A stretch of DNA of 34,015 nt. Source: Mollicutes bacterium (GTDB lineage Bacteria; Bacillota_I; Bacilli_A; RF39; UBA660). Under the pieces are notes generated by a model. It made no database searches, had not been told where the DNA came from, and saw nothing but the letters and a program-made list of their open reading frames with translations. The stretch lies in assembly GCA_012837765.1 (NCBI GenBank), contig DUQO01000065.1:1-34015 (forward strand), in the 5' to 3' direction. Position 1 is the first letter of the stretch, and the number at the start of each line of letters is the position of its first letter. The translations under genes were made by a program, and so were the position numbers. Positions 1 to 9,808 of this stretch are shown piece after piece.

Positions 1-1
1 C

Positions 2-448
2 ATAAAATGTACAGTAACAAAAGCAACAGGCTTAAGTGCAAATGCTCAGACAACGATAGTAGTAAATCCAGCTTACACATGTTCTGTTGGTACATTAACT
101 AATGATCCAAGCAAAGGATGGATTTGTGTTACTAATGCATCCCAATCTTCTAGTAGTGAATGTGTCCGTTATGATAATATAGGTCATAAAGTATATGAAA
201 ATACATATCTTTCATGTGGTGATAGTAGTAGTAGTTGGAGCAACCCAGGCTCTTTTGTATACATAACTTGTTCCAAAACAGAATGGACCGAATCATGTGG
301 TAACAATTCATATACATGTACTCATTATCTTTTCTCATATGCTTGCTTGGAATATGAATATTATTATTCATACTATTGTCCAAGTGGTTGGTCTAACTAT
401 AGTGGCTCAGGTAGTAGTTTAAAATGTTATAGAGCAGCTAATCAGTAA
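2..448 (+). CDS. 3' end of a Cys-rich, Ser/Tyr-rich secreted or surface protein (truncated at window start)
   Basis: Frame 2 is open from the window edge to TAA 446-448: IKCTVTKATGLSANAQTTIVVNPAYTCSVGTLTNDPSKGWICV...CYRAANQ*; followed by a terminator. Confidence 0.7.
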   Translation: MKCTVTKATGLSANAQTTIVVNPAYTCSVGTLTNDPSKGWICVTNASQSSSSECVRYDNIGHKVYENTYLSCGDSSSSWSNPGSFVYITCSKTEWTESCGNNSYTCTHYLFSYACLEYEYYYSYYCPSGWSNYSGSGSSLKCYRAANQ

Positions 449-486
449 TAGAAATAATATATTGTTATTATAAAAGATGTTTAAAA

Positions 487-516
487 AACTCCAATTCATT
501 GAATCGGAGTTTTACT
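487..516 (+). terminator. Rho-independent terminator
   Basis: AACTCCAATTCATTGAATCGGAGTTTT hairpin followed by T-rich tract. Confidence 0.7.
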
Positions 517-605
517 ATTTTTAATTATTTTTTCTTATTTAAAGATAATCGTTATTGTTTTCAAAATGATAGTATGTTAAAATTAAATTAGAAAATTGTT
601 GGAGG

Positions 606-1904
606 GTGGTATACATGTTAAAGACCGTGCTTTTACCTGCTGATGCATTTACTGTTGTTAGCAGAACAGTCATGAATGACAACGATCGTCTTATATTGAA
701 CATGTTATATCAACCTCTTATTAATTATAAAGCCTTATCTTTATATAATACTTTGTGGGCTTTATTAGATAAGACTGAAATAATGAGTGTTGAATTTACT
801 CATCGCCATTTGATAAACATGACTGGTTTTAAAGTTGAAGATATAGTAGAAGCTAGAAGAAAGTTAGAAGCTATAGGACTTTTAAAAACTGCCTTTAAAG
901 CAGGTGAGGTCAACAACTATATATATCAATTATATGCACCTTTATCTGCTAGTGAATTTCTAACCCATCCGTTTTTAAGTGCTTTATTATATAGTGCTTT
1001 AGGTTCAAAAGAGTACAATAGAGTTGTTGAATATTTTAAAATGCCAAACATTTCGTTGACTGATTTTAAAGATATCACAGCTTCTTTTTCTGATGTGTTT
1101 AAAACAGGTACAATTTTCGTAAAAGAAAAAGAAAATGAAATCCGTAAACGCGAAAACTGTGAGATTGAATTGAAAGTTGATCTAGATTTAAATCTTATAA
1201 TGAGCTCATTACCCAAGGGAATGATTACACCAAAGACTTTTGATAAAAACACTTGCAAACTACTTAAAGGAATAAGCTATTTATACAACATTGATAATGC
1301 AGGATTAGTTTCTATTATTAGAAACTCACTTACTGAAAAGGGAGTTATCGATAAAGTGAAACTTCAAAATAATGCAAGATCATACTATCAATTTGAAAAT
1401 GATAATAATTTGCCACATCTAATTTATAATACACAACCATCTGATCTTCGTAAGAAAGAGCTTGGTGGTTCTAAGCGTGATAAAATGATATATACTTTTG
1501 AAACATTATCACCATTTGACTTTTTAAGAGGCAAATATAATGGAAGCAATCCAACTACAAGAGATTTAAAATTGATTGAAGGATTAATGTTGAGTCAAGA
1601 ATTACCGCCAGGGGTAGTTAATGTGTTAATTGATTATGTTTTAAAAATTAATGATAACAAATTAAATAAAAACTTTGTTGAAACAATTGCTGGACAATGG
1701 AAACGTTTAAATATAAAAACAGTTACGGAAGCTATGAAGCAAGCAGAAAAAGAACATAAAGGAAATAAAACAAGAACTTATAAAGGAACTAATAAAGTAA
1801 CTGTCGATAGTGTTCCAGAATGGTTTGACAAAAAAATTGAAGTCGAAAAGCTAAGTGCTGAAGAAGAAGAAAAGATGAATGCCATTTTAAGCAAATATTC
1901 ATAA
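606..1904 (+). CDS. dnaB: Replication initiation and membrane attachment protein DnaB-like (DnaB/DnaD family)
   Basis: 432 aa; N-terminal DnaB/DnaD-like winged-helix region, immediately upstream of dnaI. Likely start at the internal ATG at 615 or at 606. Confidence 0.8.
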   Translation: MVYMLKTVLLPADAFTVVSRTVMNDNDRLILNMLYQPLINYKALSLYNTLWALLDKTEIMSVEFTHRHLINMTGFKVEDIVEARRKLEAIGLLKTAFKAGEVNNYIYQLYAPLSASEFLTHPFLSALLYSALGSKEYNRVVEYFKMPNISLTDFKDITASFSDVFKTGTIFVKEKENEIRKRENCEIELKVDLDLNLIMSSLPKGMITPKTFDKNTCKLLKGISYLYNIDNAGLVSIIRNSLTEKGVIDKVKLQNNARSYYQFENDNNLPHLIYNTQPSDLRKKELGGSKRDKMIYTFETLSPFDFLRGKYNGSNPTTRDLKLIEGLMLSQELPPGVVNVLIDYVLKINDNKLNKNFVETIAGQWKRLNIKTVTEAMKQAEKEHKGNKTRTYKGTNKVTVDSVPEWFDKKIEVEKLSAEEEEKMNAILSKYS

Positions 1905-1916
1905 TGGAGTGATTAT

Positions 1917-2834
1917 GTGAAAAAAGTAAATGAAGAACTTAATAAATTGTCTTTTGATAGTGCAAAAGATGCACTTAGAAGTGAATATATTAAAAGTCTT
2001 AAAGATGATAACTTTAAAGAATTAGTTACTAAACTTTCCCTTACGGAAGATAAATTGATGAAATACACATCGAAACTACAAGAATGTAGTGTTGAACATG
2101 GTCATTGTAAGACCTGCAAAAGTTTAGCAGAATGTAAAAACAGTGTTGTAGGTTTTGTGATTACACCATATGCTACAAACAATAGATTGACCTTTTCATA
2201 CGATATTTGTCGTTACAATCAAAAATTAAGAGAAAAGAATAAGTATCAAGAAAATGCTTTTTACTTTGATATTCCAAAGGAAATAAGAGAAGCTAAAATG
2301 AGCGAAATATACCGTGTTGATAAAAAAAGAGCTGAGATAATTGCTTGGTTAGATAATTTTATTGAAAATTATAAGAAAACCAAACAAGGAAAAGGATTAT
2401 ATTTATACGGCAATTTTGGAAGTGGAAAAACTTATTTATTAGCTGCTTTATTTAATGAACTAGCTAAGAATGGAGAGAAAGTAGCAATCATATATTGGCC
2501 AGAATTTTTAAGAAAATTGAAGGCTTCTTTTGATACTGATTTTGATAAAAAGTTTGAATACATAAAAAAAACACCATTACTTTTAATAGATGATATTGGA
2601 GCTGAAAATCTAACAGCTTGGGCAAGAGATGAAATTTTAGGCCCAATTTTACAATATAGAATGCAAGAAAAACTTAGTACATTTTTTACATCTAATTTAA
2701 ATAAAGAAGAATTAGAAACACATTTTAGTATAACAACTAATAGAGTTGAAAAAGTAAAAGCTAAGAGAATAATGGAACGCATCAATGAGCTTTGTACAGA
2801 AATGAGTTTAATTAGTAAGAATAACCGCAAATAG
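1917..2834 (+). CDS. dnaI: Primosomal helicase loader DnaI (AAA+ ATPase)
   Basis: Walker A GNFGSGKTYL, Walker B LLLIDDIGAE; Cys-rich N-terminal region; adjacent to dnaB. Confidence 0.88.
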   Translation: MKKVNEELNKLSFDSAKDALRSEYIKSLKDDNFKELVTKLSLTEDKLMKYTSKLQECSVEHGHCKTCKSLAECKNSVVGFVITPYATNNRLTFSYDICRYNQKLREKNKYQENAFYFDIPKEIREAKMSEIYRVDKKRAEIIAWLDNFIENYKKTKQGKGLYLYGNFGSGKTYLLAALFNELAKNGEKVAIIYWPEFLRKLKASFDTDFDKKFEYIKKTPLLLIDDIGAENLTAWARDEILGPILQYRMQEKLSTFFTSNLNKEELETHFSITTNRVEKVKAKRIMERINELCTEMSLISKNNRK

Positions 2835-2851
2835 TTTTATGGGGGAATAGT

Positions 2852-4720
2852 ATGAGTAGTAAGGTAGTATTAACTTTAAAAGAAATTATAACAGATAACA
2901 GTAAAACGTATGCACTAGATGATATTAAAAGTATAATGGAAATTAAAAATGATGTTACATTAATAGATTCTTTATTATGCTTGTTGAAAGAAGAATTAAA
3001 TTGTGTTAATTTTGAAACGATGTTATCTGATCAATTAGTTATTGATAATATTTATTATTATATTTCTGTCTTTATTACTAATGATTTAAATTGTGATATA
3101 GAAAAACTAATATCAGACTTAAATTGTATTCAATCCTATATTGATGATAATAGTTCGCCAAGTGAATTAAAAACAAAAAAGAGTCCTGATAAAATGTTAA
3201 AAATTGAAAGGGCTTTTTGGAAATCATTATCTACTTATAATACTGAACTTATTAATAAGGCTATATCAAACAAAAAAAGCAAAATTCAACACCGTAATTA
3301 TAATTTTATTGATGAGATGATTTTTAATATCAAAAACTTTTATTTATTGCAAGATGTAAAAGAAGTGCTTCCTTGTTTGTTTTTAGAGCGCGATGTTGAT
3401 GGTGTTTCAATTTTTATCAAGAGTTTTAACTTTTATTTAAAACTATTAGCAGATGAGAATGCAGAATTATCAGATATTATTTATTTTGAGAAAGTAATGG
3501 GTTTATTTCTAACAATAAGACAAATCCAAAAAAATACAACAGTTACAAATAAAATTTTACTTACTATTGATCATATTAAGCGCAAACCCAATATGTGTAA
3601 AAAAATTAAAAAACAAAGAATTTATTTCCTTACATGCTTAAACAATGAGTTTCTTACAAAAAAGATAAATAAGAATAACATTCATATTCCAACTGGTGGT
3701 TCAGAAGAAATTGAAGTATATTTGAAGGAAATACCAAATTATTATCATGATTTTACTGATAAACAAATCTATACAATTGATAAAGCGTCGTCAATTGGTT
3801 TAGATGATGCTATATCATTACAAAAGTTAAATAATAATAATTATCTGTTAGGTGTGTATATAACAGATGTCAGCTCACAAATTCCTATTGATTTTTGTAA
3901 TGATATAACCATTTTAAACTATGGCGAAATTATATATTCACAAAATAAAGAAACATTTCAAAGTTGTTCCTTGTTGCCTGGTGATGTTAAAAAAACAGTT
4001 GTTTATTTTTTTGAAATAGAACCTGATGGTAACATAAAAAGATATTTCTTTACGAAAGGAATTATTAAAACTAGGAATTCTTTCCGTTTGTCATATGATG
4101 AGGTAAATAACATTTTAAATAGTGGTTGTGATGATCAAGTAATGTATAAGACATTATCTGACTTGTATAAATTATCAGATTTGCTTAACATATGTAAAAA
4201 ATCAAGTTACAACAAAACACAAAAAAAACAACTTGGTTCTGAGAATATGATCTCTAAATTTTCAATTTTAGCTAATCATACTGCAGCATCACATGCACAA
4301 AAAATAGGTGTACCATTTTTATATAGAAATCACCAAAACGTTGAAATAGATGATGTACTAATGAATTGTCCAGTTCTTAATAAAATGGTTTGCGACCATG
4401 GCAAATCCAAAAAAGATGTTAATTTAGAATATATGATAAGTACTAATTTTTCTAGATCATATTATTCTACAAAGCCACTTCCACACGAAGGGTTAGGTTT
4501 GGATATTTATTCACATACGACATCTCCTTTAAGACGTTATGCTGATTTAGAAAATCAACGTTTAATAAATTTGTTTTTTATCAATAAGGTTAAAGACGAT
4601 AAAATCTTTTATCAAAAAGAAGAGAGATTAAAGAAAATTAGTGAATTATTAAATGCTGGTACAATTATTCCAGAGCAAGAGCATAAAGAAGAAGAACATG
4701 TATTTATTAAATGCTTATAA
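2852..4720 (+). CDS. Divergent RNB-domain (RNase II/R-like) protein
   Basis: RNB motifs TIDKASSIGLDDAISL...GVYITDVSSQIP and HTTSPLRRYADLENQRLI; no recognisable C-terminal S1 domain. Confidence 0.75.
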   Translation: MSSKVVLTLKEIITDNSKTYALDDIKSIMEIKNDVTLIDSLLCLLKEELNCVNFETMLSDQLVIDNIYYYISVFITNDLNCDIEKLISDLNCIQSYIDDNSSPSELKTKKSPDKMLKIERAFWKSLSTYNTELINKAISNKKSKIQHRNYNFIDEMIFNIKNFYLLQDVKEVLPCLFLERDVDGVSIFIKSFNFYLKLLADENAELSDIIYFEKVMGLFLTIRQIQKNTTVTNKILLTIDHIKRKPNMCKKIKKQRIYFLTCLNNEFLTKKINKNNIHIPTGGSEEIEVYLKEIPNYYHDFTDKQIYTIDKASSIGLDDAISLQKLNNNNYLLGVYITDVSSQIPIDFCNDITILNYGEIIYSQNKETFQSCSLLPGDVKKTVVYFFEIEPDGNIKRYFFTKGIIKTRNSFRLSYDEVNNILNSGCDDQVMYKTLSDLYKLSDLLNICKKSSYNKTQKKQLGSENMISKFSILANHTAASHAQKIGVPFLYRNHQNVEIDDVLMNCPVLNKMVCDHGKSKKDVNLEYMISTNFSRSYYSTKPLPHEGLGLDIYSHTTSPLRRYADLENQRLINLFFINKVKDDKIFYQKEERLKKISELLNAGTIIPEQEHKEEEHVFIKCL

Positions 4721-4761
4721 AAAAGTTAGTACCATGCCTGATGAAAGAAAGTAAATTTTGG

Positions 4762-4790
4762 TTGACTAAATACATAAAATATATTATTAT
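4762..4790 (+). promoter_or_regulatory. Sigma-A-type promoter for the T-box/thrS transcript
   Basis: TTGACT - 17 nt - TATTAT. Confidence 0.6.
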
Positions 4791-4799
4791 TAGTGCATA

Positions 4800-5000
4800 G
4801 AAAAGTGTTGATAAGGCCATGTTTATAAACAAATGTTTTTAAGAGAGCAGGGGATGGTGGAAACCTTGTAAACAAGTTTATATTCACTACCTTTGAACTG
4901 AGCTCGAAAGAGATTTCCGGTATGAAGCCGTTATACTAAGTAAGAAAAAGGTAGGATGGTACCGTGCTTTAGCACTCCTCGAGTTCGAGGTTTTTTTTAT
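4800..5000 (+). promoter_or_regulatory. T-box leader riboswitch (threonine-responsive inferred)
   Basis: Stem I AGAGAG...GATGGTGGAAACC, T-box motif AGGATGGTACCGTGC (4953-4967), terminator CCTCGAGTTCGAGG-T8 (4977-4998); upstream of thrS. Confidence 0.88.
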
Positions 5001-5015
5001 GGAAGGAGTAGTATT

Positions 5016-5234
5016 ATGAAAATACCTACTGTATATGAAGAAGAATACATCATGTTAGTTAATAAATTAAATAGTATAAATGATTATCTTAATCGTTATA
5101 GGGATTTTTTATCTAAAAGCGAATTGAGTGGATTTACTAGGAAAAAAAATGAAATAAGAAGAGAACTTAAAAAGATTAGAGAGGATATTAAAAATTTAAA
5201 AAATGCTAATTCTTTAGGAGGAATATCCAAATGA
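5016..5234 (+). CDS. Small charged coiled-coil hypothetical protein (72 aa)
   Basis: ATG at 5016 follows the GGAAGGAGTAGTATT RBS. The track ORF start at 4956 lies inside the T-box, so the start is trimmed. Confidence 0.65.
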   Translation: MKIPTVYEEEYIMLVNKLNSINDYLNRYRDFLSKSELSGFTRKKNEIRRELKKIREDIKNLKNANSLGGISK

Positions 5235-6985
5235 TAAATATAAAAGAAAATGAAAAATTAAATGTTTTAAATCATTCTTGTGCTCATCTTCTTGCGCATG
5301 CTGTAAAAAGGTTGTATCCTGAAGCTTTATTTTGGGTAGGACCTGTTATTGAAGATGGTTTTTATTATGATATTGATTTAGGAGATAATGTTATAAAGGA
5401 AGAAGATTTAGAACGAATTGAAAGAGAAATGAAGAGAATCTCTAAAGATAATAAAAGGATTACTAGAATCGAATTATCTAAAACTGATGCTTTAGAAATG
5501 TTTAAAGATGATCCATATAAACTCGATTTAATCGAAAACATGGAAGAAAGTACTAATATTACAGCTTATAAACAAGATGATTTTATTGACTTGTGTCGTG
5601 GTCCTCATATGGAAACGACTAGGGATATGAGACATTTCAAATTATTAAAAGTATCTGGAGCTTATTTTAAAGGGGACTCTAAGAACAAGATGCTTCAAAG
5701 AATATATGGTATTTGTTTTGAAGAAGAACAAGATTTAAATGATTATTTAAATTTCCTTGAGGAAGCTAAAAAAAGAGATCATAGAAGATTAGGAAAAGAT
5801 TTAGACTTATTTTGTTTTTCAGACTTAGTAGGACCAGGTCTACCATTATTTACTCCAAAAGGAACAATCATAAAAGATGAATTACAAAAAGAGATTGAGA
5901 AGATATGTAGAAAATATGGCTTTCAAAAAGTTAGTACTCCACATTTAGCAAATATTAAATTGTATGAAATATCTGGTCATGCTGCAAAATTTTCTGAAGA
6001 ATTATTTCATGTAACTTCTGAAAAAGGTCATGAAATGGTTATGAAACCAGTTCAATGTCCTCATCAGACTCAAATTTATGCATCTAAAATAAGATCATAT
6101 CGTGATTTACCAATTAGATATATGGAATCAGAAAAACAATATAGAGCAGAAATGCCAGGGGCTGTATCTGGTTTAAGTAGGGTATATGCTATTACATGTG
6201 AAGACGGTCATTCTTTCTGTAGAGTTGATCAAGTTAAACAAGAAGTAATTAATATGTGTAATATTGTAAAAGATTTTTATAGTAATTTAGGATTATGGGG
6301 CAACCATTGGGTATCACTTTCTGTTAGAGATTATGATGCTCCTGAAAAATATATAGGAGATCCAAAAGATTGGGACATTTGTGAAAAAATGTTAGAAGAA
6401 GTATCTAATGAGCTAGGATTAAATGCGAAAAGATGTGAAGGAGAAGCAGCTTTATATGGACCAAAACTAGATTTTATGTTTAAAGATGCAATGGGTAGGG
6501 AAATTCAAATTCCTACTGTTCAATTAGATTTTGCAACTCCTAAACGCTTTGATTTAACTTATATTAATTCTGATGGTGAAAAAGAACATCCAGTAATGGT
6601 CCATAGAGCTATTTTAGGATCTTACGAGAGATTTTTCGTGCTATTATTAGAGCATTTTGCTGGTGCTTTTCCACTTTGGCTAGCACCTGTTCAAGTAAAT
6701 ATTATTCCTGTAAATAATGAATATCATTTAGAATATGCTAATGAAATAAAAGATTTACTCATGAATAATGAAATACGTGTTGAATTAGATGATAGAGGCG
6801 AAAAACTTGGTTATAAGATGAGAGAAAGTCAAACCAATAAGATACCTTATACACTTATTTTAGGTGATAAGGAAAGGGATAACAATAACGTTAGTTACCG
6901 AAAATATGGTAGTGAGGAAACTGTTACTGTCACTAAAGATGAATTCGTTAGTATAATAATTGATCAAATAAATAATAGAAAATAA
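5231..6985 (+). CDS. thrS: Threonyl-tRNA synthetase (lacking N-terminal TGS domain)
   Basis: HSCAHLLAHAVKRLYPEA...GPVIEDGFYYDID, DLCRGPHM, class II motifs (MKPVQCPHQTQIY, YRAEMPGAVSGLSR), HPVMVHRAILGSYERF. Confidence 0.95.
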   Translation: MINIKENEKLNVLNHSCAHLLAHAVKRLYPEALFWVGPVIEDGFYYDIDLGDNVIKEEDLERIEREMKRISKDNKRITRIELSKTDALEMFKDDPYKLDLIENMEESTNITAYKQDDFIDLCRGPHMETTRDMRHFKLLKVSGAYFKGDSKNKMLQRIYGICFEEEQDLNDYLNFLEEAKKRDHRRLGKDLDLFCFSDLVGPGLPLFTPKGTIIKDELQKEIEKICRKYGFQKVSTPHLANIKLYEISGHAAKFSEELFHVTSEKGHEMVMKPVQCPHQTQIYASKIRSYRDLPIRYMESEKQYRAEMPGAVSGLSRVYAITCEDGHSFCRVDQVKQEVINMCNIVKDFYSNLGLWGNHWVSLSVRDYDAPEKYIGDPKDWDICEKMLEEVSNELGLNAKRCEGEAALYGPKLDFMFKDAMGREIQIPTVQLDFATPKRFDLTYINSDGEKEHPVMVHRAILGSYERFFVLLLEHFAGAFPLWLAPVQVNIIPVNNEYHLEYANEIKDLLMNNEIRVELDDRGEKLGYKMRESQTNKIPYTLILGDKERDNNNVSYRKYGSEETVTVTKDEFVSIIIDQINNRK

Positions 6986-7017
6986 AAAGAGTGTTGGTAT
7001 TAAAGAGGAAGTGAAAC

Positions 7018-7980
7018 ATGACTACTACGATTGATGCTAGTATATCGCAAGAAATAATGTACAAATTAGATAAAGATGCTAATTATATTAAAAAGATACC
7101 ATCAAGTATTCAAACAGAAGAGATGGCTTTAGAAGTAATTAAAAAAAATGTGAAGTTATTTAAATATGTAAGTGTAAAGACTCCTAAAGTTTGTATGGAA
7201 GCTATAAACAAGGATGCTAATGCAATCAAGTATATAGAAAAACCTACAAAAGAGATGTGTAAGAAAGCTATAATGTTATTGCCAAGTGCTATTCAATATA
7301 TAAAAGAACCATCTGAAGTGTTGTGCAAATTAGCTTTAGAACGTAATGGTGCGTGTCTTCAGTATATAAAAAAGCAAACACCATCATTATGTAAGATAGC
7401 TGTTACATCAACTTCATCTGCCTTGCAATATGTTCAAAATCAAACGGAACAAATATGTTTAATGGCAGTAAGTAAGGAAGGTTCTGCTTTGCAATATGTA
7501 AAAGAACAAACAAAGAATATAGTTTTAACATCTGTTATGCAAGATGGACTTGCACTTAGATTTGCTAAAATAATTGATGACGAAATAATTACACAAGCTT
7601 TAAACCAAAACGGTAATGCTCTAGCTTATGTAAAAGAACAAAATCCATCATTATGTTTAACAGCTATTTTAAATGACCCTATGGCTATTAAATATGCTGA
7701 TCCTCAAACTATTGAATTATCTTTAATAGCTGTTTTAAAAAATGGTTTATCAATTGAACATATAAAAGAACAAACAAAAGACATATGTATAGAAGCTATA
7801 AAGCAAAATCCTAGCGCTTTAATGCATATAAGGGATAAATTACCTGAATATAAGGTTTTAGCTGTTAGAACATGTTTAAATCGTATTAAACAAGATTACA
7901 ATTATATCAAGGAGATAAAAGACAAAGTATTAAAAAGTGTTGTTGTAAGTCTTTTAATAAAACAAGGAGTAAAGGAATAA
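7018..7980 (+). CDS. DUF4116-repeat protein
   Basis: Tandem ~23-25 aa repeats of the form NPSALQYVKEQTxxICLxAV. Confidence 0.8.
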   Translation: MTTTIDASISQEIMYKLDKDANYIKKIPSSIQTEEMALEVIKKNVKLFKYVSVKTPKVCMEAINKDANAIKYIEKPTKEMCKKAIMLLPSAIQYIKEPSEVLCKLALERNGACLQYIKKQTPSLCKIAVTSTSSALQYVQNQTEQICLMAVSKEGSALQYVKEQTKNIVLTSVMQDGLALRFAKIIDDEIITQALNQNGNALAYVKEQNPSLCLTAILNDPMAIKYADPQTIELSLIAVLKNGLSIEHIKEQTKDICIEAIKQNPSALMHIRDKLPEYKVLAVRTCLNRIKQDYNYIKEIKDKVLKSVVVSLLIKQGVKE

Positions 7981-9065
7981 TGAAAGCAGTATATATTCAT
8001 ATTCCTTTTTGTTCTTCTATTTGTAATTATTGTGATTTTTCAAAAATGTATTATGATAAAAAAATGGTAAATAAGTATTTAGAAACATTAGAAAAAGAAA
8101 TAATAACAACTTATAAAAAAGAAAAAATAAAAACCATTTATATTGGTGGTGGAACTCCTAGTAGTCTTGATCTTGATGAATTAAAAAAGTTATTTAAAAT
8201 ATTAGATATATTTGATAAAAGTGAAATAGAAGAATATACGATAGAGTGTAATATAGATAATACTAATTTAGAAAAATTATTGTTATTTAAAGAAAAGGGG
8301 ATCAATCGTATAAGTTTTGGTGTTCAATCATTTAATGATGAAACACTTAAAATACTAGGTAGAAAACATAATGAGAAAATGATTAAAGATACCATTTCGC
8401 TAACTAAAAAGGTAGGTATAAATAACATTAATATTGATTTAATATATGGTATAAAAAATCAAACATTAGATGATTTAAAAAAAGATGTGGAAAAGTTTTT
8501 AAAATTAGATGTACCTCATATTTCTTTGTATTCACTTATAATTGAGCCTCATACCAAACTTTATATAAATAATTTTCAAAGTATCGATGAAGATATAAAT
8601 GCTAACATGTATAATTATATAAATAAAACATTAAAAGAAAATAATTATAATCACTATGAAATTAGTAATTATGCTAAAGAAGGTTATAAATCAAAGCATA
8701 ATTTAGTGTATTGGAATAACATGCAATATTATGGTTTTGGTCTTGGCGCTTCATCTTATGTTGGTAATGTAAGATATGATAATACAAGAAGTTTAACGTC
8801 TTATTTAAAAGGAAATTATATTTTAAATAAAAATGTATTAACAGAAAGAGAAACGATGGAAAACGAAATGATTTTAGGTCTTAGATTAACATCTGGAGTT
8901 AATAAAAAAGGTTTTTATAAAAAATATAATAAGCAAGTAGAAGATGTTTTTGATATTAAAGAATTGTTATCAAAAAAACTTTTAATTGATAAAAATGATC
9001 ATTATTTTATACCTGAAGATAAACTTTTTATTTCTAATTCTATATTGATTGAATTTTTAGAATAG
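7980..9065 (+). CDS. hemW: HemW-like radical SAM protein (coproporphyrinogen III oxidase-like)
   Basis: AVYIHIPFCSSICNYCDFSK (CxxxCxxC), IYIGGGTPSSL, RISFGVQSFND. Confidence 0.88.
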   Translation: MKAVYIHIPFCSSICNYCDFSKMYYDKKMVNKYLETLEKEIITTYKKEKIKTIYIGGGTPSSLDLDELKKLFKILDIFDKSEIEEYTIECNIDNTNLEKLLLFKEKGINRISFGVQSFNDETLKILGRKHNEKMIKDTISLTKKVGINNINIDLIYGIKNQTLDDLKKDVEKFLKLDVPHISLYSLIIEPHTKLYINNFQSIDEDINANMYNYINKTLKENNYNHYEISNYAKEGYKSKHNLVYWNNMQYYGFGLGASSYVGNVRYDNTRSLTSYLKGNYILNKNVLTERETMENEMILGLRLTSGVNKKGFYKKYNKQVEDVFDIKELLSKKLLIDKNDHYFIPEDKLFISNSILIEFLE

Positions 9066-9092
9066 TTTATACTTTATATGAGGAGAGTAAGT

Positions 9093-9797
9093 ATGAGAGG
9101 TAAAATAATATTGATTGAAGGAACTGATTGTTCAGGTAAACAAACACAAACTGAAGCTTTAGTAAGAAGATTAAGTGCAGATGGTATAAGAGTAGAGAAA
9201 ATGTCTTTTCCGATGTATGAGACACCTACTGGAAAAATAGTAGGAGGGCCTTATTTAGGAAAAGAACATATTAGTGAATGTTGGTTTAAAGAAGGCGCAA
9301 ATAACGTTGATCCTAAAGTGGCATCACTATATTATGCTGCTGATAGAAAGTATAATATTTCTAAAATAGAAAAATTATTAGATGATGGAGTAACAATAAT
9401 ACTTGATAGATATACTCCTTCTAACATGGCACATCATGGTGGTAAAATTTCTAATAAAGAAGAGAGATTAGCTTTTTATAAATGGATTGATACTTTAGAA
9501 TATAAATTATTAGAATTACCACAACCAGATTATGCTTATTTATTGTATATGCCTTATGAAGCAGGCCAACAACTAAGAAATAGTAGAATAAAAACTGAAA
9601 AATTAGATGAACATGAAAAATCAGAAGCTAATCTAAGGAATGCAGAAGCAGCTTACTTAGAGATAGCCGAAATATATAATTTCGAAGTAATAAATTGTGT
9701 AAAAGATAATGAAATAAGAACAATTGAAGACATTAACAATGAATTATATGATAATTTGATTTCAAAATTAGATATGCAAAACAAAAAAACTCATTAA
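9093..9797 (+). CDS. tmk: Thymidylate kinase-like P-loop kinase
   Basis: MRGKIILIEGTDCSGKQTQTE P-loop, LDRYTPSNMAHHGGK; RBS AGGAG at 9081 supports the start at 9093 rather than 9078. Confidence 0.8.
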   Translation: MRGKIILIEGTDCSGKQTQTEALVRRLSADGIRVEKMSFPMYETPTGKIVGGPYLGKEHISECWFKEGANNVDPKVASLYYAADRKYNISKIEKLLDDGVTIILDRYTPSNMAHHGGKISNKEERLAFYKWIDTLEYKLLELPQPDYAYLLYMPYEAGQQLRNSRIKTEKLDEHEKSEANLRNAEAAYLEIAEIYNFEVINCVKDNEIRTIEDINNELYDNLISKLDMQNKKTH

Positions 9798-9808
9798 GAG
9801 TTTTTTTA
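9784..9808. terminator. Bidirectional terminator between convergent tmk and sigK 3' end
   Basis: AAAAAACTC-ATTAA-GAGTTTTTTT; overlaps the stop codons of both genes. Confidence 0.7.

Noticed and set aside
150-383. Minus-strand 77-aa ORF
   Set aside because: Antisense to the Cys-rich CDS, low-complexity Met/Tyr/His composition, no RBS.
926-1258. Minus-strand ORFs antisense to dnaB, dnaI, mod, res, ABC, mutL and others in the track
   Set aside because: They overlap well-supported genes and show no recognisable motifs or RBS; by-products of AT-rich coding frames.
4956-5015. Upstream start of the 92-aa ORF
   Set aside because: It overlaps the T-box antiterminator/terminator; the ATG at 5016 with a strong RBS is preferred.
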